From NCBI RefSeq assembly GCF_012273895.1, contig NC_052127.1, positions 1,918,247 through 1,982,246 on the forward strand: a stretch of DNA of 64,000 bases, in the 5' to 3' direction. The DNA comes from Zerene cesonia (Eukaryota; Arthropoda; Insecta; Lepidoptera; Pieridae). The notes beneath the pieces were generated by a model that saw only the letters and a program-made list of their open reading frames with translations, had not been told where the DNA came from and made no database searches. A program made the position numbers and the translations under genes. Positions 12,721-26,700 of the stretch are shown in pieces (within the stretch, counting starts at the first letter, position 1; each line of letters starts with the position of its first letter).

Positions 12721-12767
12721 ATCTTTCATTCTACAATTAGTAAATTGTAAATTGTAGAATGAAAGAT
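12721..12767. repeat. Perfect 18-bp inverted repeat (hairpin)
   Basis: Arms 12721-12738 and 12750-12767 ('atctttcattctacaatt' and its complement) are separated by 11 nt. A further partial arm follows at 12769. It could be a MITE end or a chance AT-rich palindrome; the 18-bp perfect match argues against chance. Confidence 0.7.
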
Positions 12768-13101
12768 CATTCTACAATTAAAAGCGTTCTCATATTTCAA
12801 TTGTAACGTAGATAATACGTTTTCCGAGAACGTTTAGTGAAGGTTGTGATCGCAACTAACGGTACCGCAGAGGCTCATAGACAAGGTACCATAGAGGCTC
12901 GTGTACCATAGACAAACCAAGATGGCGCCCCTCAACGAGACTTGTAACCTATTATTGTATTGTAAGGACTGTGTCACTGCAATTATAAACATTCCATTGC
13001 TTGTGAGTTTGATTTTTATTGTACCCTCAATTATATTCAATGTCATGAAAATAGCTACTATTCACTATGACTTAATAGTTAAAGGATTCATCATCATACT
13101 T

Positions 13102-13300
13102 ATCACACTAATATTATAAATGTGAAAGTTTGTTTGTTTGGATGTTTGTCCGTCAATCACGACTGAAGGGATTTTGATGAAATTTGGTATATAGACAGAG
13201 TATGACCTGACTTGGATGATAGGATACTTTTTATCCCGATCAAATGCTCCCTTGAGATAAGCAGGAATCTTGATATCCGGGCGGAGCCAGGACATTTACA
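13102..13300 (+). mobile_element. RTE-like 3'-tail repeat, family C
   Basis: The copy starts 'actaatattataaatgtgaa' and includes 'gaaatttggtatatagac' and 'tttttatcccgatcaaatg'. It is close to the copies at 3364 and 41245. The reading frame that leads into the coding-like segment at 13300-13553 begins inside this repeat. Confidence 0.65.
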
Positions 13301-13553
13301 TCTATCTGTAAATAGCTACCGAGCCAGCAGCAGATTTTATGACAGATTTCTTTCGGGCTTGTACAATGGTTCAGATATTTTACAGAAATTTAAACATAAT
13401 GATACACTTGTATCAACAATTGTACGAATTACCAGCGCGGAGCTGGCAACACTGCGTGTTTCAGAGGCGAAAACGCACGTCGCAAAAGTGTCGCCTGAGG
13501 AGCTTCAATTAAAGTTTCCAGCAATGTTGAGTCTTTATTGGGACTGGATTTGA
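13300..13553 (+). other. Coding-like segment of unknown origin, with a following AATAAA
   Basis: About 85 codons stay open outside the repeat and end at TGA 13551-13553. The residues are varied rather than low-complexity ('SYRASSRFYDRFLSGLYNGS', 'EAKTHVAKVSPEELQ'). AATAAA follows at 13590-13595, as expected of a terminal exon or a retrocopy. Upstream, 'aagATGGCGCC' at 12921 opens a short frame that reaches a fair donor (CTT|gtgagt), but the phases do not match the acceptors I can see. I do not recognise the protein; it may be a gene remnant. Confidence 0.25.
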
Positions 13554-14793
13554 TTACATGCCAGATGTAACTGCTTCATTTATTTTATGAATAAAAATCA
13601 CTTCTGCCCTGATTTTTGAAATAATGCCATATTTGAACAACGGTATGGGAATATTACATAAGTACATATGAATTTTTGGACGAAAAAAAACAATTATGAA
13701 TAAATAAATTTATTTAATACAATTGTTTATCTAATTCACAACTAAGTAACTTAAGTTAATGTCTAACATAAATAAGTATACAATGGTTTCGTCTTATACA
13801 ACACTACTATAAATAACTATAAAGTATACAATTAATTGAAATAATTATAATTACAAATTATAAAAAAAAATCTATGAATGAAAAAAGCTATGTATAGAGT
13901 AGGTAAATTGTTTTAAAGTCCTTACTATAATGCTATAGAGTTTGTTTGAACGCCTTAATACTGTTGCATTTGATGCTCGGAATACTAAGTTTAACAATAA
14001 TTTGACTGGCTTATTTTATTCTATGCTAATTTCGTCTCTAAATACACATATGGCACAGTTTGCATATGTTGTCACTTATAAAAGTTTAAGATATTACATA
14101 TAACTATTTATATCTTTTTAAAAATAAATCTTTAATCATAAGATTTACTTCCTAACAAAAAGAAAAAGTACCTAGCTACTAGGGATGTAGAGAAATATGA
14201 GGTTTAAAGGTTTAGACGATACAGTTTTTTGGATATTTAAATCCCCGTAATATTTAAGGTTTTCTAATATTTAGGTCTTCAAGCACTTTGCGAATTCGTT
14301 TCATATCAGTAGGAAGAGAGAAACATTCCCGCTGGAAGCAAATTCCTACACGGAATATCGCAATATAATAATGCTTTATATCCGATTTTAGTGGATCGCT
14401 TGAACGCTATCGGTGATACACGTGCATGTAAATGTTATTGAACCATACAAATAAAATCAATATCAGACATTTACCACATTGATTAAGATAAAAGAATGGC
14501 TGAATAAAAAAGCTTTAAAAAGACATAAAGCCTTTGTAAGGTTTTTGATTCTGTGTAAGGTTTTATGTTAAACATGTTCTACACTAATATTATAGATGGG
14601 TACAGTTTTAAGTTATTTTGAAGTGGGTTATCTTCGATAGTACTAATCCGATCGTGATAATTATTTCAATAACAGAAACATACACTATTCATGGGTTACA
14701 GGGGATATTTTAACCCGAGCCAAACCGCGGCAAGCCGCTAGGCTATTGTTATAAAGCCAAGGGATGAACAACGCTTATGCTGCAACCAAGCAA

Positions 14794-17700
14794 TTACATC
14801 CTGGTGACCGCAGCCTCTTCATCTTTTTCCCTGCCGCCCAGTTGCTCGTAGATCTCTTCTATGGACTTCATCTTGGTTTCTGGCACACACCAGAAGATAT
14901 ACACCGTGCTGACGAGGCATACGGCTGCGAAGATCCAGAAGATAAGGTAGAGGCCCACTGTGGTGGCCAGGGGGTGGAACACCCTTAACTGAACGGAGAC
15001 CAGACCGCTTGTAAACGCTATTACGATGGACGTCACGGTGCCACGATGCTGCAAAATGTTGGATGTTTTAGGAAATCATATTATGCTGGATTTAATATGA
15101 AATGCTATGCCTAACCTTTAATATAAAGAAAACTTTCATTTGTATTTGATAAAAGGTACATGGTAAAAGTAATATTATGCCGTTGAATTCGTTTATTGCA
15201 TAGCAATTACGTAATAGATGGATAATTTTGACAAATAGACCAACACGATATTACGTTTAAATATAAAATATAGAGTTGTAGTAAGCGAATATATATATAT
15301 AGGTAGGTACCATAACAGGCGAGTTATGGACTTTCAACATGAGAACACAAATAACTATATCCTAGCAGTCAATTGAAATCCTTAAACAAACAGAAATAGC
15401 ATTACCCGCCAAACAGTGTACAGAATAACGAAAATATTCCTACATTAGTAATTCTAGTTTTTGACCGCGGCTTCGCACGCGTTAAATTCGGAGTAGTTTA
15501 ATAGATGAAAAAATCATTAAATTCCGTTGCGTAGTTTTAAAGATTTAAGAGAACATAGGGACAGAGATACTTTTTTTTATACTATGTTGTGATGATACAT
15601 AATACGATTCTGGCAAGACCACCATATGTACATATATTTCCTTTTATGTTCCATCTGTATATTTACTTTTTGTGTGCAATAAACATTTATCTATCAAATA
15701 TTGGTTAACTCAAAAAAAACTCACTTGGAACGAGAACATCTCCGTCATAACAACAAACGGCACTGGCTGCAGACCAGCCGCGTCGCAGTAGATGCATAAA
15801 CAGAGCGCGCTGACCGGCACCCACGCCACCAGCGTCGTGCGCGCGAAGAACCACCCGCCCAGCACCGTCAGCGCTATCCCTGATACTAGACACGTTGATC
15901 CTAGTAAAGGCTGGAAAATGAATCACAGCATAAATAGATATATTAAAAAAAACAGTTTTTAATGATAGAATGAACCTATTTGCTCACTGTATATGTAGCG
16001 AAATATTTAATCCTGTCAATCCTTATCAGGATAATAGGATATCCTCATGATATTATTTTATTGTGTCCAATTCTTGATAAGCGTACAGCTTGGATAAAAT
16101 CTGTTCTATTAAAGTGAGTCTTAATCGAGCCTATAGTCGGTTGTATATAACTTACAGATGAAGCTATTAAAACCAATAAAAAACGTGTTAATAACAGAGC
16201 TATAGAGATAATGTAAAATCTAGTAGTTACTAACCATTTAATCAAGTGGGTTTATAAGGTACTGCTACAGATCAGTATCACCTGCATCTACCTATCTGTT
16301 CATAAAGAACAGGTGAATTTATTTAGTTTATTCACAAGGTATTTTTAGTGCAATGAAGAATCTTCATTTAATTTCATTTAAAAAATCCAAGCGTTTGTTA
16401 TCGACGTATTGATTCAATTTGTCTGCGACACATATTTATTGAAATATATATTTCTGTTCTGCAGTTAGCTCAACCACATAGAGGTTCAGGTTTAAAACTC
16501 CCAAGACATATAAAATACTACATGTAACAAACACTCCCTCAGAACTACTATTACCTTCCTGCCGGTCCGTTCCACCAAACTCGATGCAGTGCAAGAGCCG
16601 ATCATCTGCACAGCACCCAGCACAGCGGCCTGCTGGTTCGGCGTCAGCACCCAGCCCCCACTCGACTCCTTAAAGATCATGGAAGCGAAGTGCAGCACAG
16701 CAAGACAGCCGCACAGTTCCCTCGCGAGTGTGATGATCAGCGTGATACGGAACGCGCGGAAAATGCACTTGTCGGACACTGGAAACGTTATTTGTTTGTT
16801 ATTATTAATAAATAAAATAAATTTTTAATTCTCCTAATTAACAATTTATTATAAATAATTAATAATTTCATAAATGAATTTATTGTATGCTTCTGTTTTC
16901 TGTTATGATCTGTTGTGTGTGTGTGTGTGTATGTGTCAAAATAAATGTTTTTCTTTCTTTCTTTCTAATTAATTCATATATAACTAGCTGTAACCCACGG
17001 TTGTCACTCGCGCGGTACCCGGGTAAAAAATAGGCTTTGTGCTAATTCAGACTTCAATCTATCTCTATACCATTTCATACAGATACGATAAGCTGCTTTC
17101 GCGTGAAAGAATAACAAACATCTTTCCAACCATTCATCCATAATTATTTCGCGTTTATAATATTAGTAGGTTTCAGTAAAAAAGCTCTGGCTCTCATGCT
17201 AGGTTTATATCCTTTATTAAAAGAGCCAGTCCTTTAATAAATCCCTCTATTTCTTATTCACGCCCAAACCACTGCACCGATTGGGATAAAATTTGGCACA
17301 AAGATATCCCATGGGAACGAGAATTATGCCCGGTGATAAATATAAATTCTTTTTTATATTTGAGGAATTCAAACGAATACCCATCAATTATGACGTCATT
17401 CACTTTCGTCTTGTCGAAGGTATTTAGGTTTTCAGCTCTATAATACACCCGATACAATATGTTTAAATTATACTTGACTAATTGCAATAGCAACTTTTAT
17501 AACACTAACGTTTATTTTTTACTGCATTTTAATTAGTTATGTTACATAATGTATAATTAAAATTTTATTGTGGGAGTCGAGCACGCTTCGGCACGAATTG
17601 GGCCAGCTCGCAACGGGGAAGTACCACACCCCCACAGAAAACCGGCGTGAAATAGTGGCATGCCACTGTGTTTCGTACGATGAGTGGGGGAGCCGGAGGC

Positions 17701-20700
17701 CCGTTTTCTTTTCCTCAACCGTCCTAGTCCATTCCTTCTTTCCAGTCGTTATTCCTTTCCTTTTCCCTTACCCCATAAAAGCGGGCAGCGCATTCACAGA
17801 GGTACTACCTTTGCGAATGTTTATGGGCGGTGGTGATCGCTTACCATCAGGCGAACCACCAGGTCAGCTGCCCGCTATGACATAAAAAAAAATATATGTG
17901 ATTTATTTTAATACTTCAACAAATATAATTATTTCTTGAAGGAAAACACCGTGAGGAAGCCTACATATCGCAAAATCAAAATTTCGACGACATGTGTCAT
18001 CACCAATTAGTGATACCCCATGCACATGACCAGCGTGGTGGGGCCTCATCCCTTATAGGGGGCCCATGTCCTTGCAGTGGAATTATATACAGGCTAGATG
18101 ATATAACTTTTATTAGACAAAAAACAGCCAGGTATTTATTTAGAACTAGCTTTTCGCCACGGCCCGCGCAGTCGCAGGAAAGATAGACACGGGGTTTTCC
18201 TCGCATGATCCCGTTCCCGTGGGATTTTCTCGATGAAAACTATCCTATGTCCGTCTCCTGGTTCTAAGCTACCTCTGCAAAAATTTCCATCTAAATCGGT
18301 CAATTCGTTCTTGAGTTATAAATAGTGTAGTGTAACGGCATCAGTACAATATATAATACCACACAGTAATAAGTACAATTAATACTATAGGTTGTTATAA
18401 GTACTCGCATAATCCAACCACATTAATTTATATGAATAATATCAATAATAAATAGCTCCTAGCAAACAAATGCATTAAAATATTTTATTTTAAAACATTT
18501 TTGTTACATAATCCACGACAATCTTGTCTTCTATCATGAGGTATTTCGATTAAATTAATAATAATAATAAAAATCATCTTTATTTAGTTCTCACAACATT
18601 AGTCCATAACAAAAACTTAAAAATACAGAAAAGNNNNNNNNNNNNNNNNNNNNNNNNNNNNNNNNNNNNNNNNNNNNNNNNNNNNNNNNNNNNNNNNNNN
18701 NNNNNNNNNNNNNNNNNNNNNNNNNNNNNNNNNNNNNNNNNNNNNNNNNNNNNNNNNNNNNNNNNNNNNNNNNNNNNNNNNNNNNNNNNNNNNNNNNNNN
18801 NNNNNNNNNNNNNNNNNNNNNNNNNNNNNNNNNNNNNNNNNNNNNNNNNNNNNNNNNNNNNNNNNNNNNNNNNNNNNNNNNNNNNNNNNNNNNNNNNNNN
18901 NNNNNNNNNNNNNNNNNNNNNNNNNNNNNNNNNNNNNNNNNNNNNNNNNNNNNNNNNNNNNNNNNNNNNNNNNNNNNNNNNNNNNNNNNNNNNNNNNNNN
19001 NNNNNNNNNNNNNNNNNNNNNNNNNNNNNNNNNNNNNNNNNNNNNNNNNNNNNNNNNNNNNNNNNNNNNNNNNNNNNNNNNNNNNNNNNNNNNNNNNNNN
19101 NNNNNNNNNNNNNNNNNNNNNNNNNNNNNNNNNNNNNNNNNNNNNNNNNNNNNNNNNNNNNNNNNNNNNNNNNNNNNNNNNNNNNNNNNNNNNNNNNNNN
19201 NNNNNNNNNNNNNNNNNNNNNNNNNNNNNNNNNNNNNNNNNNNNNNNNNNNNNNNNNNNNNNNNNNNNNNNNNNNNNNNNNNNNNNNNNNNNNNNNNNNN
19301 NNNNNNNNNNNNNNNNNNNNNNNNNNNNNNNNNNNNNNNNNNNNNNNNNNNNNNNNNNNNNNNNNNNNNNNNNNNNNNNNNNNNNNNNNNNNNNNNNNNN
19401 NNNNNNNNNNNNNNNNNNNNNNNNNNNNNNNNNNNNNNNNNNNNNNNNNNNNNNNNNNNNNNNNNNNNNNNNNNNNNNNNNNNNNNNNNNNNNNNNNNNN
19501 NNNNNNNNNNNNNNNNNNNNNNNNNNNNNNNNNNNNNNNNNNNNNNNNNNNNNNNNNNNNNNNNNNNNNNNNNNNNNNNNNNNNNNNNNNNNNNNNNNNN
19601 NNNNNNNNNNNNNNNNNNNNNNNNNNNNNNNNNAATGACGAAAGCAGGAGGAGTAGGAGGTAGTAGATTAACCTTATGAGCGAAAACCATATACTTCGTT
19701 TTAGAGACGTTCATTAAATTGGAATGAACTGGTTTTATTTTTAATTCATTTTACAGATTATACAACACTGTTAGAAGAATTATCTATACTAAGGTATTTA
19801 TAAAATCAATACTAGTTATTTTATAATAATTAAGAAATATCTACCCATTTGAACGATATTTATTATTAGTCAAGACGAAGTTTTTTTAACAAAAGCCATT
19901 TAACACGAATGTAAATTCAAACAATCTCAAGATTTACATAAATATTGATATGTGCTTTAAATAATTAAAACTCATCAAATACTCTGTAAATCCAGTACAA
20001 TCGTCAACCGAAAACAAAACGTAGCAACTGACGGATAAATAAAACAAACTATGTATTATAGTTACTATGTAACATCCCATAACCAAGACAAACATGTATG
20101 TTTACCGTAAACCGATAATAATCCCACAGTAAGTCTACGAACAGTTATGTATACGTTGCCTACAAACCGGCTCCACGCTACACCGAATCACTTCCGAACC
20201 ACTCAGGTGTACAAACATTGTGACGTGTGTGGCCAGAGACGGATTTGATATCTAAACGAAGTTATAACCATTAACGATATGCGTACGTCCTGCCGCTCTA
20301 ACTGTCACAGAGGGGGGCCACTGAAAATCAGTTTGGCAACTGCGTTGCTGCGTAGGCTGAGTGGCTACCTCATTTGGCTCCACTTTATGTCTCCTTTTTC
20401 GTTTTTCTTTATTTCATTGTGTTCTGTGTATTAATTGTATTGTTTTCTTTTTTCATTGTTGTATTGAGTTGTTATAATTGTATTGCTTTGTTGTTTGTGG
20501 AGCTGACAAGACAACATTTTGGAATTTCGTTTATAATTGAGGGAGAAATTTGTGAATAAGTATTATAAGTGCGAAAGTAACTCTCTCTGTTTGTCTATTC
20601 TTCACGCTTAAACCACTAAACCGATTGGGGTTATATTTGATAAAAAGATAATTTGAGATCTGAGAAAGGACATACGATAGGTTTGTTTCTAGAAATACCA

Positions 20701-23700
20701 CGAGATGGTAAGTATACAAGTAAGTAAGAATGCGAGTTTTCCTTTGGCTATGCGGGTGAAGAAGTGAGGAGCTAGCATAAAATAAATATGCAGTGGAACT
20801 TAGAACGTCCCTTTTCAAAGTCTCTGTATTATATTACATTTCTGTTGGAATAATATAACTGAACTTTTAGTTTAAAGTAATTTAAAACACGATATCACAG
20901 TAAACCGAACCTACAGCTTATTTATTGGACTCCTTTTTACATCATTACGTTTCTGAATTCACAAAAATACAAAATAGAACTTTCCCATTACATAGCTTAC
21001 ATAGCCTTGCCCCCAATACAGGGCCCCAATGACTCCAAATCCAACCCTGCGGGTCGTTACCGCTCAAACACTCGACCATTCGTTACTGGACGCTCTGGGA
21101 ACGAATTGTTAGCGTCCACTTTGACGTCCCGTTAGCAATAGTTTACTTAATGTTACATGTATCTTATAGATTGTGAATATCAATAGATACGACACAATTT
21201 TGTAAATGACACTTGGTTTCAAATAGCAAGTTAAGTGAATGTTACTTTTAAGAATTCAAAATCTCATCCTAAATTAAACACCGATTATAGAAAATAAATA
21301 TAGATAGTTATAGTTGAATGCATGTCACAATTCCATAGAATTGATGACATTCAAAGTTTACGTATGTGTTTATATTAAACATTAAATACATTTGAAGGGG
21401 TCTTTCCAAAAAATCTGAATACTTACATATCGTTTTAAGGGATGTGAAAAAGTTTCCCGACTTGCTTTGCTCCAACTCCATCAACAACAACTGCAATTCG
21501 CTCTCGATTGATGCATCTGTCACTTGCTTACACCGAAGCCACGCCAAAACATCTCTCGCCTCCTAGAGACATAAACATGGAGGCATTAAGATACATACAT
21601 AAGTACCTGGTCTATGATTTATGAAATATTATATTACGCTTAACTGAAATTTCTAGTCGTATGTTAAGTGAATATAATTTAAACTAAAGACATGTTTATG
21701 GTCATCAAAATTGATCTGTGGTTTTAGAAACGTGGATCGTCGTGTGTGGTAATCAATGAATTATTAATGTTTTACTTAAACCTCTGAATGGAAAAAAATA
21801 ATCTAAACTTGAGAATTGAGGCTATTTACGTATTTACAGCTTCTGTACTTGTTACAACTTGCTAGACTTTACGATTAAGCTTCTAGAACCAAAATCTAGA
21901 ATTATTGTTCTTGTCGTTGAATAACTTTATAAGACTCTTTTGAGACCAGCCCGAAATAAAAGGTAAATAACCTGTTTGAATTGAGTTTAACATACGAAAT
22001 ATGTACAATAAATGTTTAAATAAGAAATAATTTATCGATTTGCAAAAACATTAGGTATTAGGGTATCTGGATTTGCCCTCACCTTTGGTCATCTATCAAA
22101 ATTTCTCTACGGTGTTAGCTTCTCAAGTGAATTTGACCCAAGTGATGCCCATATCAAGTTGGACTCTCGCTTTCAAGCTACCGAGTTCTAAAAATAAAGC
22201 TAACGGGATGATAGCTTGTACTAGTAAATATAGCTTACAGATACGTTTTGATTTTCTTAAAGGGCTGGGTTAAATATTGTAAAAAATTCAAGAGAATTTC
22301 AAAAAAATTACGACACAATTTTTGGGTTTTGCATATGAATATGCACACAACGTTACAAATACTATATAATAATTAATAAGTACTTTTTTTGATACTCAGT
22401 CGGTACCTATTTTCTTTTCATAAAAACCTTCCTTGCGCCTGAATAAAAATGTTTAAAAATAGCCGAATCGGCGGACCCGTTTACGCTTAGCAACACATTA
22501 AGCGATACATTTATATGCACATATAGATTATATCGAAATATTACCTCTACTTTCCCAGTCTTCAGCATATAAGATGGCGTCTCCGGCATGATCGGAAACA
22601 CCAGCAGATGAATCAGTGGTATGGCGAGTAGAATCCACAGCGTGGCCTGGTAGCATAGATACTCTCCCAGAAGAAAGACGACCAGGTTCCCCAAATTCTG
22701 TGACAGCACGACAAGACTGCCGAGAGTCCCTCTGATGGAGTCTTCGCTTATTTCTTTAATGTATAACGGTGTGACGACATAGGATCCGCTAACCCCCATG
22801 CCCACTACGGCTCTGGCAGCTATTAGGGCCCAGGTTTCTGTTGAATACAGTTTGAGGCCCCAGCAAATCTAAAAAAATAGTATACAATTTTTCACTGAGA
22901 AGTGACATTTGTTAAGAATATAATAATGTTTTTTATAATAATAATATATTCATTAAATCGACCAACTATGAAGACTCATTTTGTTAGTAACAATATGCTT
23001 AAAAATAATAAAAATTTTAAGTACCACATGTCTTTTTTAATATGAACTGAAAAAATTAGAAAAATACTTAATTTAGATATTACCAAAACCGACACAGACA
23101 AAGTTAAACGGAGGGCTAAAAAACAAACCATACTTATTTCTCATTCTGCATTCAGTATTAAATTAATGCTAAGACAATATAATCGATGTTTCAGTCCTCC
23201 ATAATTAAAAAATTACTCACAGCCATAGAAAAAGAAGTGAGCATTAACGCTTTCTTCCTCCCAAAATTATCGACAATATAACCGAATAAGAACACAGCTG
23301 GAGTCCCCACGAGGTAGGGGACAGACGCCATCCAAGAAATCACATCTGGATGTACTGGGGCGGCTGCCGGGCCGTCTTCAGACATGAGACGAGGGCCCAT
23401 TGGTGACATCCAACCGATAGCTGTTCCGTATGAGAATACTGGCAGCACCACTGGAAAAAGAAGACGGTTTATTACATTTCGGTAGAGCTGAAAATATTTT
23501 TCAATTATCTGCACATGTGAATAACATCACCACTGCTTAAAACGGTGAAGAAAAACATCGTAAGGAAACCGGCATGACCAAGAATCAAAAGTTTGACCCG
23601 CACTTGGCCAGCGTGGTGGATTACGGCCTGAATCCTTTTAAGAGGCTGTGTCCCAGCTGTGGGAACATATATGAGCTGATGACGAAACGAATTGAGAAGA

Positions 23701-26700
23701 GGCTATCTCGCCGAAACCGCTAACTTTACATTTTTGTTTGTATTATTTTGAATTTTAGATATACCTATAAGTTTCAAACTAATATATGCATGTTAAACGT
23801 GCGATATATAAACATTTTTCCTGTAACAAAAGTTACGAACGAATAAAAACACAACGAACAAACCTTTTTGGATGGCCCATAACTTATTTGTTACTGATAT
23901 TAAATCATATATATATCAATAAAAATAATAATCCAGATTGATTATTATATACACATAACGTACACGACATTCTAATTAGACGTTAGCGTATTATCCTTGC
24001 ACCTCTGCAATGTTCATGGGCGATGGTTTTACCAGCAGGCGACCCAACCAGTTTCTTTGTCGACTATGACGTACATGAGCTTACGTATAGTATTATGTTA
24101 TACCCCTACATAGTAACACTTGTAGAGGGTTAACTACTTATTAACCCCCTGTCTGCTACTACATAGTACGAGTATACACGCATAATAGGACATCCGATAC
24201 TCGTGACGTCACAATTCATCGTTGCATAACAATCACAAACAATTAATACAATTGAACTGAATAAAGGACAGTGTTCATTGCCAATGAACCCTGGGTCCTT
24301 GAAAAGACTCGCATGAACAGAAAGATGTTGAAACTCTTCACCGATTTATATAATAATTGAAACGAATCACCCAATATTTCCCACTTAAATTTTATTCAAC
24401 AATTTCTTGTAGTTGCGACTTTAAATCAACTCAGTTTCATAAAGCATACGCATAAATGTTTCTTTCTAATGAGTCAAAGACTTATTTCACTAGATTCGAT
24501 AAAATAAACATTATATCGAATCCAAAACATATTATCATCTGTATGTTTTTCAGATTTCATTCAAGCTTTGAACACTTATCGAGGATCGGTAATCCTACTT
24601 AATATTATAAATGCGAAAGTTTGTTAGGATGTGTGTGTGTTTATTGCTCTTTCACGCAAAGACTACTGAACCAATTGCAATGGAATTTGGCAGGTAGACA
24701 GCTGGACAACTGGAATAACAAATAGGATATAAATCCTGATTAGGATCGCCGCTATTAATTAATTGTATTTCTTATTCTCTATACATAAGACCAAGTGAGA
24801 CATTGATTCTATTATTAAAGCATGTGATTTTAAGTACATAATTATTCTTTTATAGTAGGATATGGCCGGAACAATTATAAATTCATAATATTATTCTGAA
24901 TAATTCTCAAAATCATTTTTTATGATGATGCTCAAACGTAGGCCATCTTCGAAGGTGGGCATTAGAGTTATTTTATTGTCACTTAAAGAAACTATAAAAT
25001 ACTACAAAGTACAGACACAATAACAAAATTCTCCAACAAAGTGCTATTAAACTGTTAAATTGAAATCAGTGGTTACAAAGTAAACCATGCAATTAACGTT
25101 TACTTCCACGCTCTCTGATTTCAAAGAAGAACTGGTTCGAGAACTTTCAAGCAATTGTTCATATAAAGATCGCATTACAGCGAGTATTGGAATTGATTGT
25201 GTACGCATACAACAATGTTATATGGAATTTTATTAAATTTTAATAAAGCATTGTTTATGACTGCCTATATAGGTATCTGAAAATTGAACTGAAGTCCTGA
25301 AGTAGGTACAAAATTGCACCAGCAACTCCGCTATGTATTTCTTAAAAATATTATTTCGTAATTTCTGACAATATTTTTTTTAAATATACGCATTGGAATC
25401 CTCTGTGTATTGAATAATATTATTATTATATATTAGGTAGTACGTTGTATGACATTGTCATGGCGAATGTTTTTTTAATTTTTTGATATTTTAGATGTTA
25501 AATTGTTTATTGTAACGCATGTTGTGTCTATATTTGTTTTGTTTTTTTTTTAAGTGTCACACTTTATTATATATTCGCATACCTATACGATATAATTGGG
25601 TGCGAAGATTAACTTAACACAATCTCTTCAAATTTAAATGCCACCTTAAAAAAATGAGCTTTTAAAAAAAACTGCGCATTTACCAGTTTTCATAATTCAT
25701 GTAGGTCGAAGTTCTGTGCGCCGAAATAATAATAAGGAATCGCAAAACAAATTAATCAATTGTGCCGTAGCTGGTAATTCTATAACGGAATCAATTTATT
25801 TTTTTGGTTCAATAACAAATATTAAGCTATTTGACTCTGACCCGATAAATCTAATATTTCGCCTATTTTACTAACGTTTTTGTTTACAATCTATAAGTTA
25901 AATTTCTATTATGGAAAGCGTTTGCGACCTCGATACATAAAAAATTTCGCAAATATCCGATGTGGTTATTTGATATCAATACGTATTGACAGATCAAAGA
26001 CAATATTGGAAAAACCTCAGATAGATATTCCTCGTGTAAATAGTATCTGGAAATTGAGACGTAATCTAGAAAAAACTTGAAATAATCATTCTAAAGACAG
26101 ACATTTCGACTTTTTGATCATGCAAATGTACTGACGTGTTATTAAAAATTTTAGTACCCCTTCAGTAAATACTGTAGTAACCCTACAGTAAATTCAAAAA
26201 AACTTATAAAATAATATTCGAACCTCCAGTTCCCGTCGATGGAACTGAAAGACTATAAAAGCTTATAATATGCTCTCTAAAGCAAAAATATCTATCTTTC
26301 AATCGTCACAAGGGTTCAAAGTAGGTCTCATTCGATCATAAAAATATATATCTCATCAATATACGGCATTTATTAAGGGACGTCCAAGCCTTTTTTGCAG
26401 AAAATATTGCTTTATATGTTTTTTTTTACTTTTACCAAATTTTTGAATTATTGTATACTCATCTGGTATTTAGGCGCAGCAAACAACTGTGGTAATTGCC
26501 TTGATGTGTTGAACCAAGATAACTAATAACTCATCACATTATGACAGACAACGATAATCTATTACACATTTCTTAAATTGCACATATTATTGAATATGCT
26601 TTAAAAATAGAACTAGATGTGTTTTTTTACTATGACTGTATCTACTTAAAAATAAATAAAAAAATCCTCTTTTAAAAAATGATTTTTACTTCCCCTACTA

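Larger units (their letters stand above)
9066..14793. other. Dystrobrevin 3' end and intergenic DNA between two convergent genes
   Basis: No gene was recognised here. The first AATAAA after the dystrobrevin stop that I noted is at 9640-9645, a possible poly(A) signal. The rest is AT-rich, without long reading frames, except the coding-like segment at about 13300-13553. The end of the stretch must include the 3' UTR of the minus-strand transporter. Confidence 0.6.

Noticed and set aside
17568..18206. Frames of 64-105 codons in transporter intron 4
   Set aside because: They are translations of SINE-A, SINE-B and a family D tail.
18617..19714. 365-codon open frame on the minus strand
   Set aside because: It is open only because it crosses 1000 N. 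Its readable end is a LINE reverse-transcriptase fragment.
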